A stretch of 6,519 nucleotides of DNA from Acidaminococcales bacterium (GTDB lineage: Bacteria; Bacillota; Negativicutes; Acidaminococcales; JAISLQ01), in NCBI GenBank assembly GCA_031275255.1, contig JAISPA010000220.1:1-6519 (forward strand), read 5' to 3'. Shown here piece by piece: positions 1 through 5,629 of this stretch. The notes beneath the pieces were generated by a model. It made no database searches. It had not been told where the DNA came from and worked only from the letters and a program-made list of their open reading frames with translations. The position numbers were made by a program, and so were the translations under genes. How positions within the stretch are numbered: position 1 is the stretch's first letter; the number at the start of each line of letters is the position of its first letter.

Positions 1-699
1 ATATTCGATGTAAAAAGGATATTTGGCCAGCAGTTTGCGCAGCCCTTCACCCTCGACCGGCACAAAGGCGATTTTTTTGCTGGTACCAAGTTCCATGATA
101 GTGGCGTTGCCCAGGCCGGAAGTTACAAAGGCGGCGTCGCACAGGCCGTTCTTGATCTGGTCAATGGCTTCGCCGTAATTTAAGTAATCCACCCGGCAGT
201 CGGCATAGGTCATGCCGTGCGCTTCAAACATCATGCGGGCGTTAAGTTCCACGCCGGAATTGGGCGCGCCGACGCCGATGCGTTTGCCTTTAAGGTCGGC
301 GAAGGTTTTTATGCCGGAATCGGCGGTGGTAACAATCTGACAGACGTTAGGCCACAATCCCATCATGGCGCGCAGGTCTTTGGCCGGCGGCTTGCCCTGA
401 TAAGCGCCGAAAGACTCAACCGCCTGTATTACGGAATCGGCCATGGCGATGGCCATCTCGCCCTGTCCGGTTTGCAGCGCGTTGATGTTTTCAGCGGTAG
501 CGCCGGTAGCGGTCGCGGAAGTCTTGTAGCCAAGGCTGCCGACAAAAGTGGCGAAAGCGCCGCCGATCGGGAAATATATTCCGCTGGAAGGCCCTGTCAG
601 CACGGTGATGAAGTAATCAGACCGGTTTACGGCCGCGGCGCAGACCGCGGTGGACATAACAAGAGCTAGGATACTGATGATAACTAACGCTTTTCTCAT
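1..699 (-). CDS. TAXI-family TRAP transporter solute-binding subunit (N-terminal part, C-terminus outside window)
   Basis: Extracytoplasmic substrate-capture protein of a tripartite (TRAP) transporter, a class that uses ion gradients and usually imports organic acids or amino acids. The 233 visible residues start at an ATG (697-699) preceded 7 nt upstream by a perfect AGGAGG (707-712). Residues 1-21 form a signal peptide with a basic start and hydrophobic core, ending in AVCA; the residues before Cys20 do not make a lipobox, so signal peptidase I cleavage is likely. The mature part shows TAXI hallmarks: TVLTGPSSGIYFPIGGAFA near residues 32-50 (family form GTYYPIG), then ATGATAENINALQTGQGEMAI and a later DLKGKRIGVGAPNSGVELNA. 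Family members are about 310-340 residues, so roughly 90 are missing. The cognate permease would be expected beyond the left edge. The substrate cannot be inferred. Confidence 0.93.
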   Translation of the reverse strand, partial: MRKALVIISILALVMSTAVCAAAVNRSDYFITVLTGPSSGIYFPIGGAFATFVGSLGYKTSATATGATAENINALQTGQGEMAIAMADSVIQAVESFGAYQGKPPAKDLRAMMGLWPNVCQIVTTADSGIKTFADLKGKRIGVGAPNSGVELNARMMFEAHGMTYADCRVDYLNYGEAIDQIKNGLCDAAFVTSGLGNATIMELGTSKKIAFVPVEGEGLRKLLAKYPFYIEY

Positions 700-805
700 G
701 TTTACTCCTCCTCAAATCATTTGTTTTAAAAAGCTCCCCCATTTTTATTTGTGGTATAATTTTCCGGCCCGGCAAAAAATCACACCGTCTGTGCGGCAGC
801 AAAAC

Positions 806-834
806 ATTATCTTTTGGGGCGAAAGCGGGAACAA
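806..834 (-). promoter_or_regulatory. Candidate sigma-A promoter for the TAXI gene
   Basis: On the minus strand a -35-like TTGTTC (829-834) is followed by a 17-nt spacer and GATAAT (806-811), five of six matches to the -10 consensus. It would give a leader of about 100 nt before the TAXI ATG. A perfect TATAAT also lies slightly upstream at 840-845 but has no recognisable -35 at 16-18 nt. Either may be used; the -35 match is only 3/6. Confidence 0.35.
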
Positions 835-880
835 TCTAAATTATAATAACTATTCAATACAAACCCGGGAAATCCTGCAA

Positions 881-923
881 AGAAGAAAAATTATCGCCTT
901 CCCGGAAAACAGACTGCAAGGCG
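881..923 (-). terminator. Candidate intrinsic terminator of the metNIQ operon
   Basis: Reading the minus strand, CGCCTT (918-923) can pair with AAGGCG (895-900) across a 17-nt loop. It is followed by ATAATTTTTCTTCTT, a reasonable though interrupted U-tract. It lies about 240 nt past the metQ stop and just before the TAXI promoter candidate, where a terminator would be expected. The stem is only 6 bp and the loop long, so efficiency is doubtful. Confidence 0.35.
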
Positions 924-1162
924 CGCTTTCAAGTCGGCGGGAACATGGACGACGGGGTAAAGCACAGATTTTTTACTGTTTAATATTAATATATTTTTAC
1001 AATTCTTGCATCCCGTAATCTGATATTAATTCCGCAAATAGACCCGTCTGTCCGCTGCCTAAATAGTCATTTTCCCGTGAGCGGCGCGTTTGCTTCCGCA
1101 ATATCAGGGGAGGGCCCGCCTCCCGTGCTGACAGCATTCCCTCCATAGCGATTGTTTTATCC
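924..1162. other. Intergenic stretch downstream of metQ with no supported gene
   Basis: No reading frame here has both a plausible ribosome site and recognisable protein features; the 80-codon minus-strand frame ending at 997 overlaps metQ and looks random. Visible structure: a GGGAGG/CCTCCC dyad with a 5-nt loop (1108-1124), immediately followed by TGCTG-A-CAGCA (1126-1136), neither with a U-tract; and an AT-rich segment 983-995 whose 13 bases recur exactly in the hisG promoter palindrome. Confidence 0.6.
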
Positions 1163-2095
1163 TCACGTTGGCGTTCCCTTACCCGTCCGCTCGCCTCCAA
1201 CCGTATATAGATGCGCCGGCCCGGAACCGCTGGCATCATCCATCGGCGCGGCGCTTTCTTTTGCGCGCAACGAAAGCCTGCTCAGCGCCAAAGGCGGCCA
1301 GGCTGGTATGAGCCGGCCTTTATATTTATCTTCAATAAAGCGCCGGGTAGATTCCGACTGATAATATCTGACGAATTTTATTATTCTCGGATCGTGGGCG
1401 TTTTTTGCGCCGGTTACTATGAGCTGGGTAAAAGGCGAGTCGCTGTCCTCCGCCATTAGGGCGTCTTTAAGCGCCAAGCCGGCCGCCGCCGCGTAATCCG
1501 AACTGATCAGCGCGAGATCGCCGGAAAGCAACCCCTCATTGAGCAAGGATGCGTCTATGGGCGTTATTTTCAGGTTCAGCGGATTGTCTTTTATGGAAGC
1601 GAGGGTAGGCGCGGCTGCCGGATCCAAGGCGACAAGGCCGGCTTTCGCCAGCAAAAGAAGAGCCCTGGCCGTACCCGCGAAACTGTCCGGGATAAAGACC
1701 GCCGCGTTCGCCGGCAGTTCAGCAAGGGCGGCGTGCCTGACGGAATATATGCCCATGGGGTTTATATAGCATTGGCCGGCCGCGACAAAATCGGCCGGCA
1801 GTTTTTTATTGACCTCGTCAAGCCAGAGCTGATTTTGAAAACAATTAAGATCAATTTTCCCTTCTTTTAAATCGGTGTTGATTTTTATATAATTGGCGGC
1901 GAACTCAAAGGCGTCGTACTCGACTATTTCAAAAAAGAAGCCTTCCCGCCCGGCGCACTCTTTCACCGCCGCGACGATTTCCGCCTGCGGCCCCCGCGTT
2001 ACGCCCACTTTCAAAACCGGCCCGCCCGGGCGCGAACAGCCGGTCAAAAACAGCGCGGATAAAAGCCCGGCCAGAACGGTCAATTTGAGCGGCAC
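1163..2095 (-). CDS. metQ: MetQ/NlpA-family lipoprotein, substrate-binding subunit of a MetNIQ-type ABC importer
   Basis: Captures the substrate outside the membrane and delivers it to MetI; the family norm is L- or D-methionine. The start is GTG (2093-2095), 2 nt after the metI stop, with no clear Shine-Dalgarno site, implying translational coupling. Residues 1-20 form a lipoprotein signal ending in LTGC, with Cys20 the predicted lipidated residue. Family landmarks follow in order: LKVGVTRGPQAEI (28-40), the FQ segment at 86-87, INPMGIYS (111-118), Arg144 of RALLLL, and YKGRLIPAW ending at Trp266, where MetQ proteins normally stop. Here the frame continues 44 more residues, giving 310. Pocket segments deviate: FQN rather than FQH (86-88), DSFAGTAR rather than NDPTNxxR (137-144), and LISSDYA rather than the VINxxYA type (196-202). 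It is therefore a NlpA-family binding protein whose ligand may not be methionine. Confidence 0.9.
   Translation of the reverse strand: MPLKLTVLAGLLSALFLTGCSRPGGPVLKVGVTRGPQAEIVAAVKECAGREGFFFEIVEYDAFEFAANYIKINTDLKEGKIDLNCFQNQLWLDEVNKKLPADFVAAGQCYINPMGIYSVRHAALAELPANAAVFIPDSFAGTARALLLLAKAGLVALDPAAAPTLASIKDNPLNLKITPIDASLLNEGLLSGDLALISSDYAAAAGLALKDALMAEDSDSPFTQLIVTGAKNAHDPRIIKFVRYYQSESTRRFIEDKYKGRLIPAWPPLALSRLSLRAKESAAPMDDASGSGPAHLYTVGGERTGKGTPT
1253..1277. repeat. Imperfect inverted repeat within the metQ C-terminal extension
   Basis: GCTTTC (1253-1258) and GAAAGC (1272-1277) flank a perfect TTGCGCGCAA palindrome (1261-1270), with a 2/1-nt bulge. It begins about 20 nt beyond the codon for Trp266, the usual last residue of MetQ. 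That is where a 3'-end hairpin would sit if translation stopped at the usual place. No U-tract follows on either strand. Confidence 0.5.
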
Positions 2096-2097
2096 GG

Positions 2098-2757
2098 CTA
2101 CAGACGGCTTTTGTCCGTTTTGCGGGACAAAAAGTCGCCGGACGACTGGACAAGCTGCACGATAAAGATGAGGATGACTACGGTGGCGATCATGACTTTT
2201 TCTTCAAAACGCTGGTACCCGTACCTTATGGCCAGATCGCCCAGCCCGCCGCCGCCGATGACGCCGGCCATGGCCGAATAGCCGATCAGGCTGACGACGG
2301 TCAGCGTAAGCCCCAGGATGATGCCGGAGAGCGCTTCCGGCAAAAGCACCTTGTATATGACCTCCAACGGGGTGGAGCCCATGGACAGAGCGGCTTCCAC
2401 CACGCCGTGCGGCACTTCCTTGAGCGAGGATTCCACTATCCGGGCGACAAAGGGCGTAGCGGAAACGGTCAGGGGGACTATGGCGGCGGTTGTGCCGATG
2501 GAGGAGCCGACAACCCAACGCGTAAAAGGAACGATCGCGACCATGAGGATGATAAAAGGAGTGGAGCGGATGGCGTTGATGACGGCGCCCACGCCCTGGT
2601 TGACCTTTGGATTTTCCTTGATATGCCCTTTGCCGGTTATGGTCAAAAGGACGCCGAGCGGCATGCCCAGCGCGAACGACACCAGCGACGAGACTGTTAC
2701 CATATAGAAAGTTTCCAGGCAGGATTGCCACAGCAGCCGAATAATTTCAGGGGACAT
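2098..2757 (-). CDS. metI: MetI, methionine-type ABC transporter permease
   Basis: Membrane-spanning subunit; two copies form the pore and contact MetN. At 219 residues it is the normal family length. Five hydrophobic segments are visible, approximately 16-40, 58-83, 88-108, 142-168 and 187-208. The ABC-permease coupling (EAA) loop is at 121-142, EAALSMGSTPLEVIYKVLLP, with its invariant Gly127; it docks onto the ATPase. RSTPFIILM (64-72) and IGGGGLGDLA are further MetI signatures. The ATG (2755-2757) lies 9 nt after GGAGG (2767-2771), which is inside the end of metN, and the two genes overlap by 11 nt, ending metN at TGA 2747-2749. This arrangement couples their translation. No missing residues or frameshift seen. 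Confidence 0.96.
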   Translation of the reverse strand: MSPEIIRLLWQSCLETFYMVTVSSLVSFALGMPLGVLLTITGKGHIKENPKVNQGVGAVINAIRSTPFIILMVAIVPFTRWVVGSSIGTTAAIVPLTVSATPFVARIVESSLKEVPHGVVEAALSMGSTPLEVIYKVLLPEALSGIILGLTLTVVSLIGYSAMAGVIGGGGLGDLAIRYGYQRFEEKVMIATVVILIFIVQLVQSSGDFLSRKTDKSRL

Positions 2758-3784
2758 AACCCAATACCTCCACGCGCAGGTTTTGCCGGCCGAAATAGGC
2801 CAGCGCCGAATTTATGTCGTCGCTTTTGCCCGACACTTCGGCGATAAGGGTGCCGAAAGGGGTGTCTTTTATGGAATCGATATTGCCGTATATGATGCTT
2901 ATATCCACATTATAGGCACGGATAGCGCCCGCCAGTATGGGCTGCCCGGCGGAAGCGCCGATAAAGGACAGCCGGACGAGCAGTTTGCCGCTGTCCACCG
3001 GCACGGGCGAGAGCCCGATTTCCGACAGGAAAGGCGGCAGATGCTGGCTGATGACCGTACCGATAAATTCCCGCGCCGTCTGCGTCCGGGGATTGGTAAA
3101 TACTTCCAGCACGCCGCCTTCTTCCACAATGCGGCCGTTTTCGATCACCGCCACCTTGTCGCAGATTTCCTTTATCACAATCATTTCGTGCGTAATGAGG
3201 ACGATTGTCAGGTCGAATTTTTTGTTGATGTCTTTTAAAAGCGCCAGGATGGATTTGGTAGTCTGCGGGTCGAGGGCGGAAGTCGCCTCATCGCACAGCA
3301 GCACTTTGGGGCGGCTGGCCAGGGCGCGGGCTATGCCCACGCGCTGTTTCTGCCCGCCGGAAAGCTGCGACGGGTAGTAGCGCGCGCGCTCATGCAGGCC
3401 GACCAGTTCCAGAAGCGGCAGCACACGCTCGGTTATGGCGGACTTTTTTAATCCCTGTATTTCCAGAGGGTAGGCGACATTGTCAAATACCGTGCGCGAG
3501 GCGAGCAGATTGAAATGCTGAAAAATCATGCTGATTTCCTGCCGGGCGCGCAAAAGCTCCTTGCCCGTCAAAGCGCCCATGTCTTTGCCGTCAACCGTGA
3601 CCGTGCCCGAGGTCGGCCTCTCCAGCATGTTGATGCAGCGGATAAGGGTCGATTTGCCCGCCCCGCTTTGCCCGATCACTCCGAATATCCGGCCGCGGCC
3701 GACGTACAGGGATACGCCCTTTAGCGCCTGTATGTCGCCTTCCTTGCTTGTATAGGTTTTTGTCAAATTATCTATTTTGATCAT
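2747..3784 (-). CDS. metN: MetN, ATPase subunit of MetNIQ-type ABC importer
   Basis: Cytoplasmic ATPase that powers uptake. Counting from the ATG at 3784 (346 residues, normal for MetN): Walker A GQSGAGKST at 38-46, Q-loop Gln89 in IFQHFNLL, ABC signature LSGGQKQR at 141-148, Walker B VLLCDE at 161-166 with catalytic Glu166, D-loop SALD to Asp172, and switch His199. The C-terminal part, about 268-346, is a NIL/ACT-like domain, which in MetN proteins binds methionine and inhibits transport (transinhibition); its presence favours a regulated MetNIQ-class importer. A TTG at 3823 would add 13 residues, but the ATG is preferred because it begins the conserved MIKIDNLTKTY and has AAGAAGG 5 nt upstream. 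First gene of the metN-metI-metQ operon. Confidence 0.96.
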   Translation of the reverse strand: MIKIDNLTKTYTSKEGDIQALKGVSLYVGRGRIFGVIGQSGAGKSTLIRCINMLERPTSGTVTVDGKDMGALTGKELLRARQEISMIFQHFNLLASRTVFDNVAYPLEIQGLKKSAITERVLPLLELVGLHERARYYPSQLSGGQKQRVGIARALASRPKVLLCDEATSALDPQTTKSILALLKDINKKFDLTIVLITHEMIVIKEICDKVAVIENGRIVEEGGVLEVFTNPRTQTAREFIGTVISQHLPPFLSEIGLSPVPVDSGKLLVRLSFIGASAGQPILAGAIRAYNVDISIIYGNIDSIKDTPFGTLIAEVSGKSDDINSALAYFGRQNLRVEVLGYVP

Positions 3785-3789
3785 GGCGG

Positions 3790-3796
3790 CCTTCTT
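3790..3796 (-). promoter_or_regulatory. Ribosome binding site that fixes the metN start
   Basis: AAGAAGG on the minus strand ends 5 nt before the ATG at 3782-3784. The upstream in-frame TTG at 3821-3823 has no comparable site, and starting there would place non-conserved residues ahead of the ABC domain. Confidence 0.65.
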
Positions 3797-3841
3797 TAAT
3801 TGCACAATTACCCATTGCGCCAAGTATTCTTCATAGCAAAA

Positions 3842-3870
3842 ATATTACATGTCCGCGCCGGCTTTGTCAA
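3842..3870 (-). promoter_or_regulatory. metNIQ promoter
   Basis: A perfect -35 TTGACA (3865-3870), a 17-nt spacer and -10 TAATAT (3842-3847, 4/6). Transcription would start near 3835, giving a leader of only about 50 nt before metN. That is too short for a SAM riboswitch or T-box, so control is probably by a DNA-binding protein. CTTTG (3862-3866) and CAAAG (3873-3877) form an inverted repeat that overlaps the -35. Confidence 0.7.
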
Positions 3871-4001
3871 GGCAAAGGACAGGTGCGCGGCGGCGCGGCT
3901 CTGCCGGCGGATTTTCTTTGATCGCGCCCGGCGGGCGGGGAGCGGCAAACAACCCGCCTGTTGCATCTCTTTAAATGACTAAAGTAAAAATACTGACTTT
4001 G

Positions 4002-4010
4002 TGCTATAAT
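4002..4010 (+). promoter_or_regulatory. Extended -10 promoter of the yerC-hisZ operon
   Basis: TGC followed by a perfect TATAAT (4005-4010) forms an extended -10. No good -35 is present at the usual distance (3982-3987 reads AAGTAA), which is acceptable for this class. Transcription would start near 4017, leaving about 45 nt before the yerC ATG, again too short for a T-box leader. Small dyads and direct repeats (TGACT at 3976-3980 and 3994-3998; AAAGT/ACTTT at 3981-4000) sit over the -35 region. Confidence 0.6.
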
Positions 4011-4061
4011 ATATTTTATCAAAAGCCGTTCCCGCAAAATATTATGTTGAGGTGATACGAA

Positions 4062-4397
4062 ATGACTGCCAACAAGTTGAAAGACGCCCTGACGGACCAG
4101 TTTTTCGCTGCGCTCTTGCTCTTGAAAACCGAAAGCGAATGTTACAAGTTTTTTGAGGACGTCTGCACGATCAATGAACTTAAATCGCTCGGGCAGAGGC
4201 TGGAGGTGGCGCGCATGCTTAAAATCGGCGGCACTTACGACGATATAGTCGCCAATACCGGGGTAAGCACCGCCACCATCGCGCGCGTAAAACGCTGCCT
4301 TTATTACGGCGCCGGCGGCTACAAACTGGCTTTGTCGAGGCTGGGAAGCGCCGGCAAAGGCAAAGGCGGGGAAAGAAAAAAAGATGATAAAGGATAA
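4062..4397 (+). CDS. yerC: YerC/YecD-family TrpR-like DNA-binding regulator
   Basis: Small (111 aa) cytoplasmic protein of the TrpR-related YerC/YecD family, predicted transcription factors common in Firmicutes. The helical N-terminal half (about 4-55) includes KTESECYKFFEDVCTINELKSL and LGQRLEVARML; the helix-turn-helix is at about 59-80, YDDIVANTGVSTATIARVKR. The tail (about 95-111) is lysine- and glycine-rich and probably disordered. The ATG has GAGGTGA (4049-4055) 6 nt upstream. It is the promoter-proximal gene before hisZ and overlaps it by 14 nt, so it may control the his genes, itself or the divergent metNIQ operon; this is inference from position. The effector is unknown. Tryptophan is not implied, since YerC proteins are distinct from TrpR itself. 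Confidence 0.9.
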   Translation: MTANKLKDALTDQFFAALLLLKTESECYKFFEDVCTINELKSLGQRLEVARMLKIGGTYDDIVANTGVSTATIARVKRCLYYGAGGYKLALSRLGSAGKGKGGERKKDDKG

Positions 4398-5544
4398 CTT
4401 TATTCCGCAAATACCCTATGGCGTCAAAGATTTCCTGACCGGCGAGGCGGCCCGCAAGCGCGCGCTGGAAAGCGGGGCGGCCGGGCTTTTCGCCCGATGG
4501 GGCTATCAGGAAGTGGTAACCCCGACCTTTGAATATCTGGAAACCTTTGACAGCAGCACTCTCAGCGAACAGGCTTTTAAGTTTTTTAACCGCGAGGGGC
4601 GTGCGCTCATCCTGCGCCCGGACATGACCTGCCCGATCGCCCGGCTGGTTTCGACTCGAATGAAGGATGCGGACAGGCCGCAACGGCTTTTTTATATTGC
4701 CAACGTCTTTCGTTACGAGCAGGCGCAGGCCGGCCGGCAATGCGAATTTTACCAGGCCGGCGTGGAATTGCTGGGCTCGTCCTGCGCCGCGGCGGACGCC
4801 GAAATCGTCGCGCTGGCGGTGGAAACCCTCAAAAACGCCGGTTTGGATAATTTTAAAGTCAGCATAGGGCATGTGGATTTTTTAAACGGCGTGGTGGAAA
4901 GCGCTTGCCTTGCGCCCCGGGACGAGACGCGGCTTCGCGGCCTTTTGGCCGGCCGCGACCTGGCCGGACTGCAAGCCTGCGCCGCGGAACTGGCTTTCGC
5001 CCCCGCCCTGCGGGAATGCCTGCGGGAAGCGCTCTTTCTGCACGGCGGCAAAGAGGTGCTTGACAAGGCTTACCGTCTGGCCGGCAACCAAACGAGCGCG
5101 CGGGCGCTCGACAATCTCAAAAGTATTTTTACCATGCTGGAAAGTTACGGCGCGGCCGCTGCGATTGATTTTGACCTTGGACTGATACGCGATTTCGGCT
5201 ATTATACCGGCATGGTATTCGAAGGGTATACGCCCGGACTGGGATTTCCTATCTGCGGCGGCGGCCGTTACGACAACATGATGCGGTTTTTCGGCGAAGA
5301 CTGCCCGGCCATAGGCTTTTCCGCCGGCGTGGACAGGCTGCTGATCGCGCTGAGCCGCCGGAACGCGGCCGCGGTTTTAGATCCCGGCGCGTATATAGCC
5401 TGGCGGGAAGGATTTTTTGCCCAGGCGGCCGCCGCCGCGAGCGAACTCAGGTCAAAAGGGCGGCGGGCGGAACTGGCCTTTTGCGCGCAGTCTGCGGATG
5501 AAGCCTTTAAAAGCGCGCGGGGGCGGGAATTAATTTATATATAA
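4384..5544 (+). CDS. hisZ: HisZ, regulatory subunit of ATP phosphoribosyltransferase
   Basis: Catalytically inactive paralogue of histidyl-tRNA synthetase that assembles with short-form HisG and is needed for its activity and for feedback inhibition by histidine. It has 386 residues and shows the class II synthetase-like core: PYGVKDF (11-17), LRPDMTCPIARL (77-88), the FRYEQAQAGRQCEFYQAGVE region (109-128), then DFGYYTGMVFEGY and CGGGRYDNM (291-299), followed by AIGFSAGVDRLL. Only a short tail follows, without the full anticodon-binding domain of a true synthetase; this and the adjacent hisG separate it from hisS. The ATG lies inside the end of yerC (overlap 14 nt) after a weak GGGGAAAG site (4368-4375), suggesting coupled translation. 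The stop is TAA at 5542-5544. Confidence 0.95.
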   Translation: MIKDNFIPQIPYGVKDFLTGEAARKRALESGAAGLFARWGYQEVVTPTFEYLETFDSSTLSEQAFKFFNREGRALILRPDMTCPIARLVSTRMKDADRPQRLFYIANVFRYEQAQAGRQCEFYQAGVELLGSSCAAADAEIVALAVETLKNAGLDNFKVSIGHVDFLNGVVESACLAPRDETRLRGLLAGRDLAGLQACAAELAFAPALRECLREALFLHGGKEVLDKAYRLAGNQTSARALDNLKSIFTMLESYGAAAAIDFDLGLIRDFGYYTGMVFEGYTPGLGFPICGGGRYDNMMRFFGEDCPAIGFSAGVDRLLIALSRRNAAAVLDPGAYIAWREGFFAQAAAAASELRSKGRRAELAFCAQSADEAFKSARGRELIYI

Positions 5545-5586
5545 AGCTGAACGCGTTCTTTGTCCGCGCCGGCCGCGCCAAGACAA

Positions 5587-5615
5587 TTGACGCGCCAAAT
5601 TTTTTATGTTAGTAT
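5587..5615 (+). promoter_or_regulatory. Candidate internal promoter in front of hisG
   Basis: A -35 TTGACG (5587-5592, 5/6), a 17-nt spacer and -10 TAGTAT (5610-5615, 4/6), located in the 85-nt gap after hisZ. Transcription would start near 5622. It would allow hisG and downstream genes to be expressed independently of yerC-hisZ. The -10 is embedded in the palindrome at 5608-5629. Confidence 0.5.
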
Positions 5616-5629
5616 ATTAATATATTAAC
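5608..5629. repeat. 22-bp AT-rich palindrome over the hisG -10 (putative operator)
   Basis: Core TATATTAATATA (5613-5624) flanked by GTTA and TTAAC arms. Ten of eleven symmetrical pairs match and the remaining one (5612/5625) is G opposite T. There is no loop, so it reads as a DNA dyad for a dimeric repressor more than as an RNA hairpin. It covers the predicted -10 and transcription start. Confidence 0.6.

Noticed and set aside
217..669. 150-codon plus-strand open frame
   Set aside because: It is the antisense shadow of the TAXI coding sequence, which has a signal peptide, ribosome site and family motifs.
775..797. Terminator-like CACA-GACGG-TGTG followed by ATTTTTT in the TAXI leader (minus strand)
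   Set aside because: The stem is only 4 bp, too weak to call a terminator or attenuator.
864..905. Attenuator made of CCGGGAA (865-871)/TTCCCGG (899-905) competing with the 895-923 hairpin
   Set aside because: On the minus strand the competing arm is transcribed after the U-tract, so it could not prevent termination. The overlap is probably incidental.
650..1018. 122-codon plus-strand open frame across the TAXI-metQ gap
   Set aside because: It has no ribosome site, starts inside the TAXI signal-peptide region on the opposite strand, and covers the promoter and terminator candidates; composition looks non-coding.
3785..3835. SAM (S-box) riboswitch or T-box leader for metNIQ
   Set aside because: The predicted leader is only about 50 nt and has none of the conserved stems of a SAM riboswitch or T-box, such as a TGGNACCGCG-type T-box sequence.
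4017..4061. Histidine T-box ahead of the his operon
   Set aside because: Only about 45 nt separate the predicted transcription start from yerC; no T-box core is present there or before hisG.
4384..5544. hisS (true histidyl-tRNA synthetase) in place of hisZ
   Set aside because: The C-terminal anticodon-binding domain is missing, and the gene directly precedes a short-form hisG that needs HisZ.
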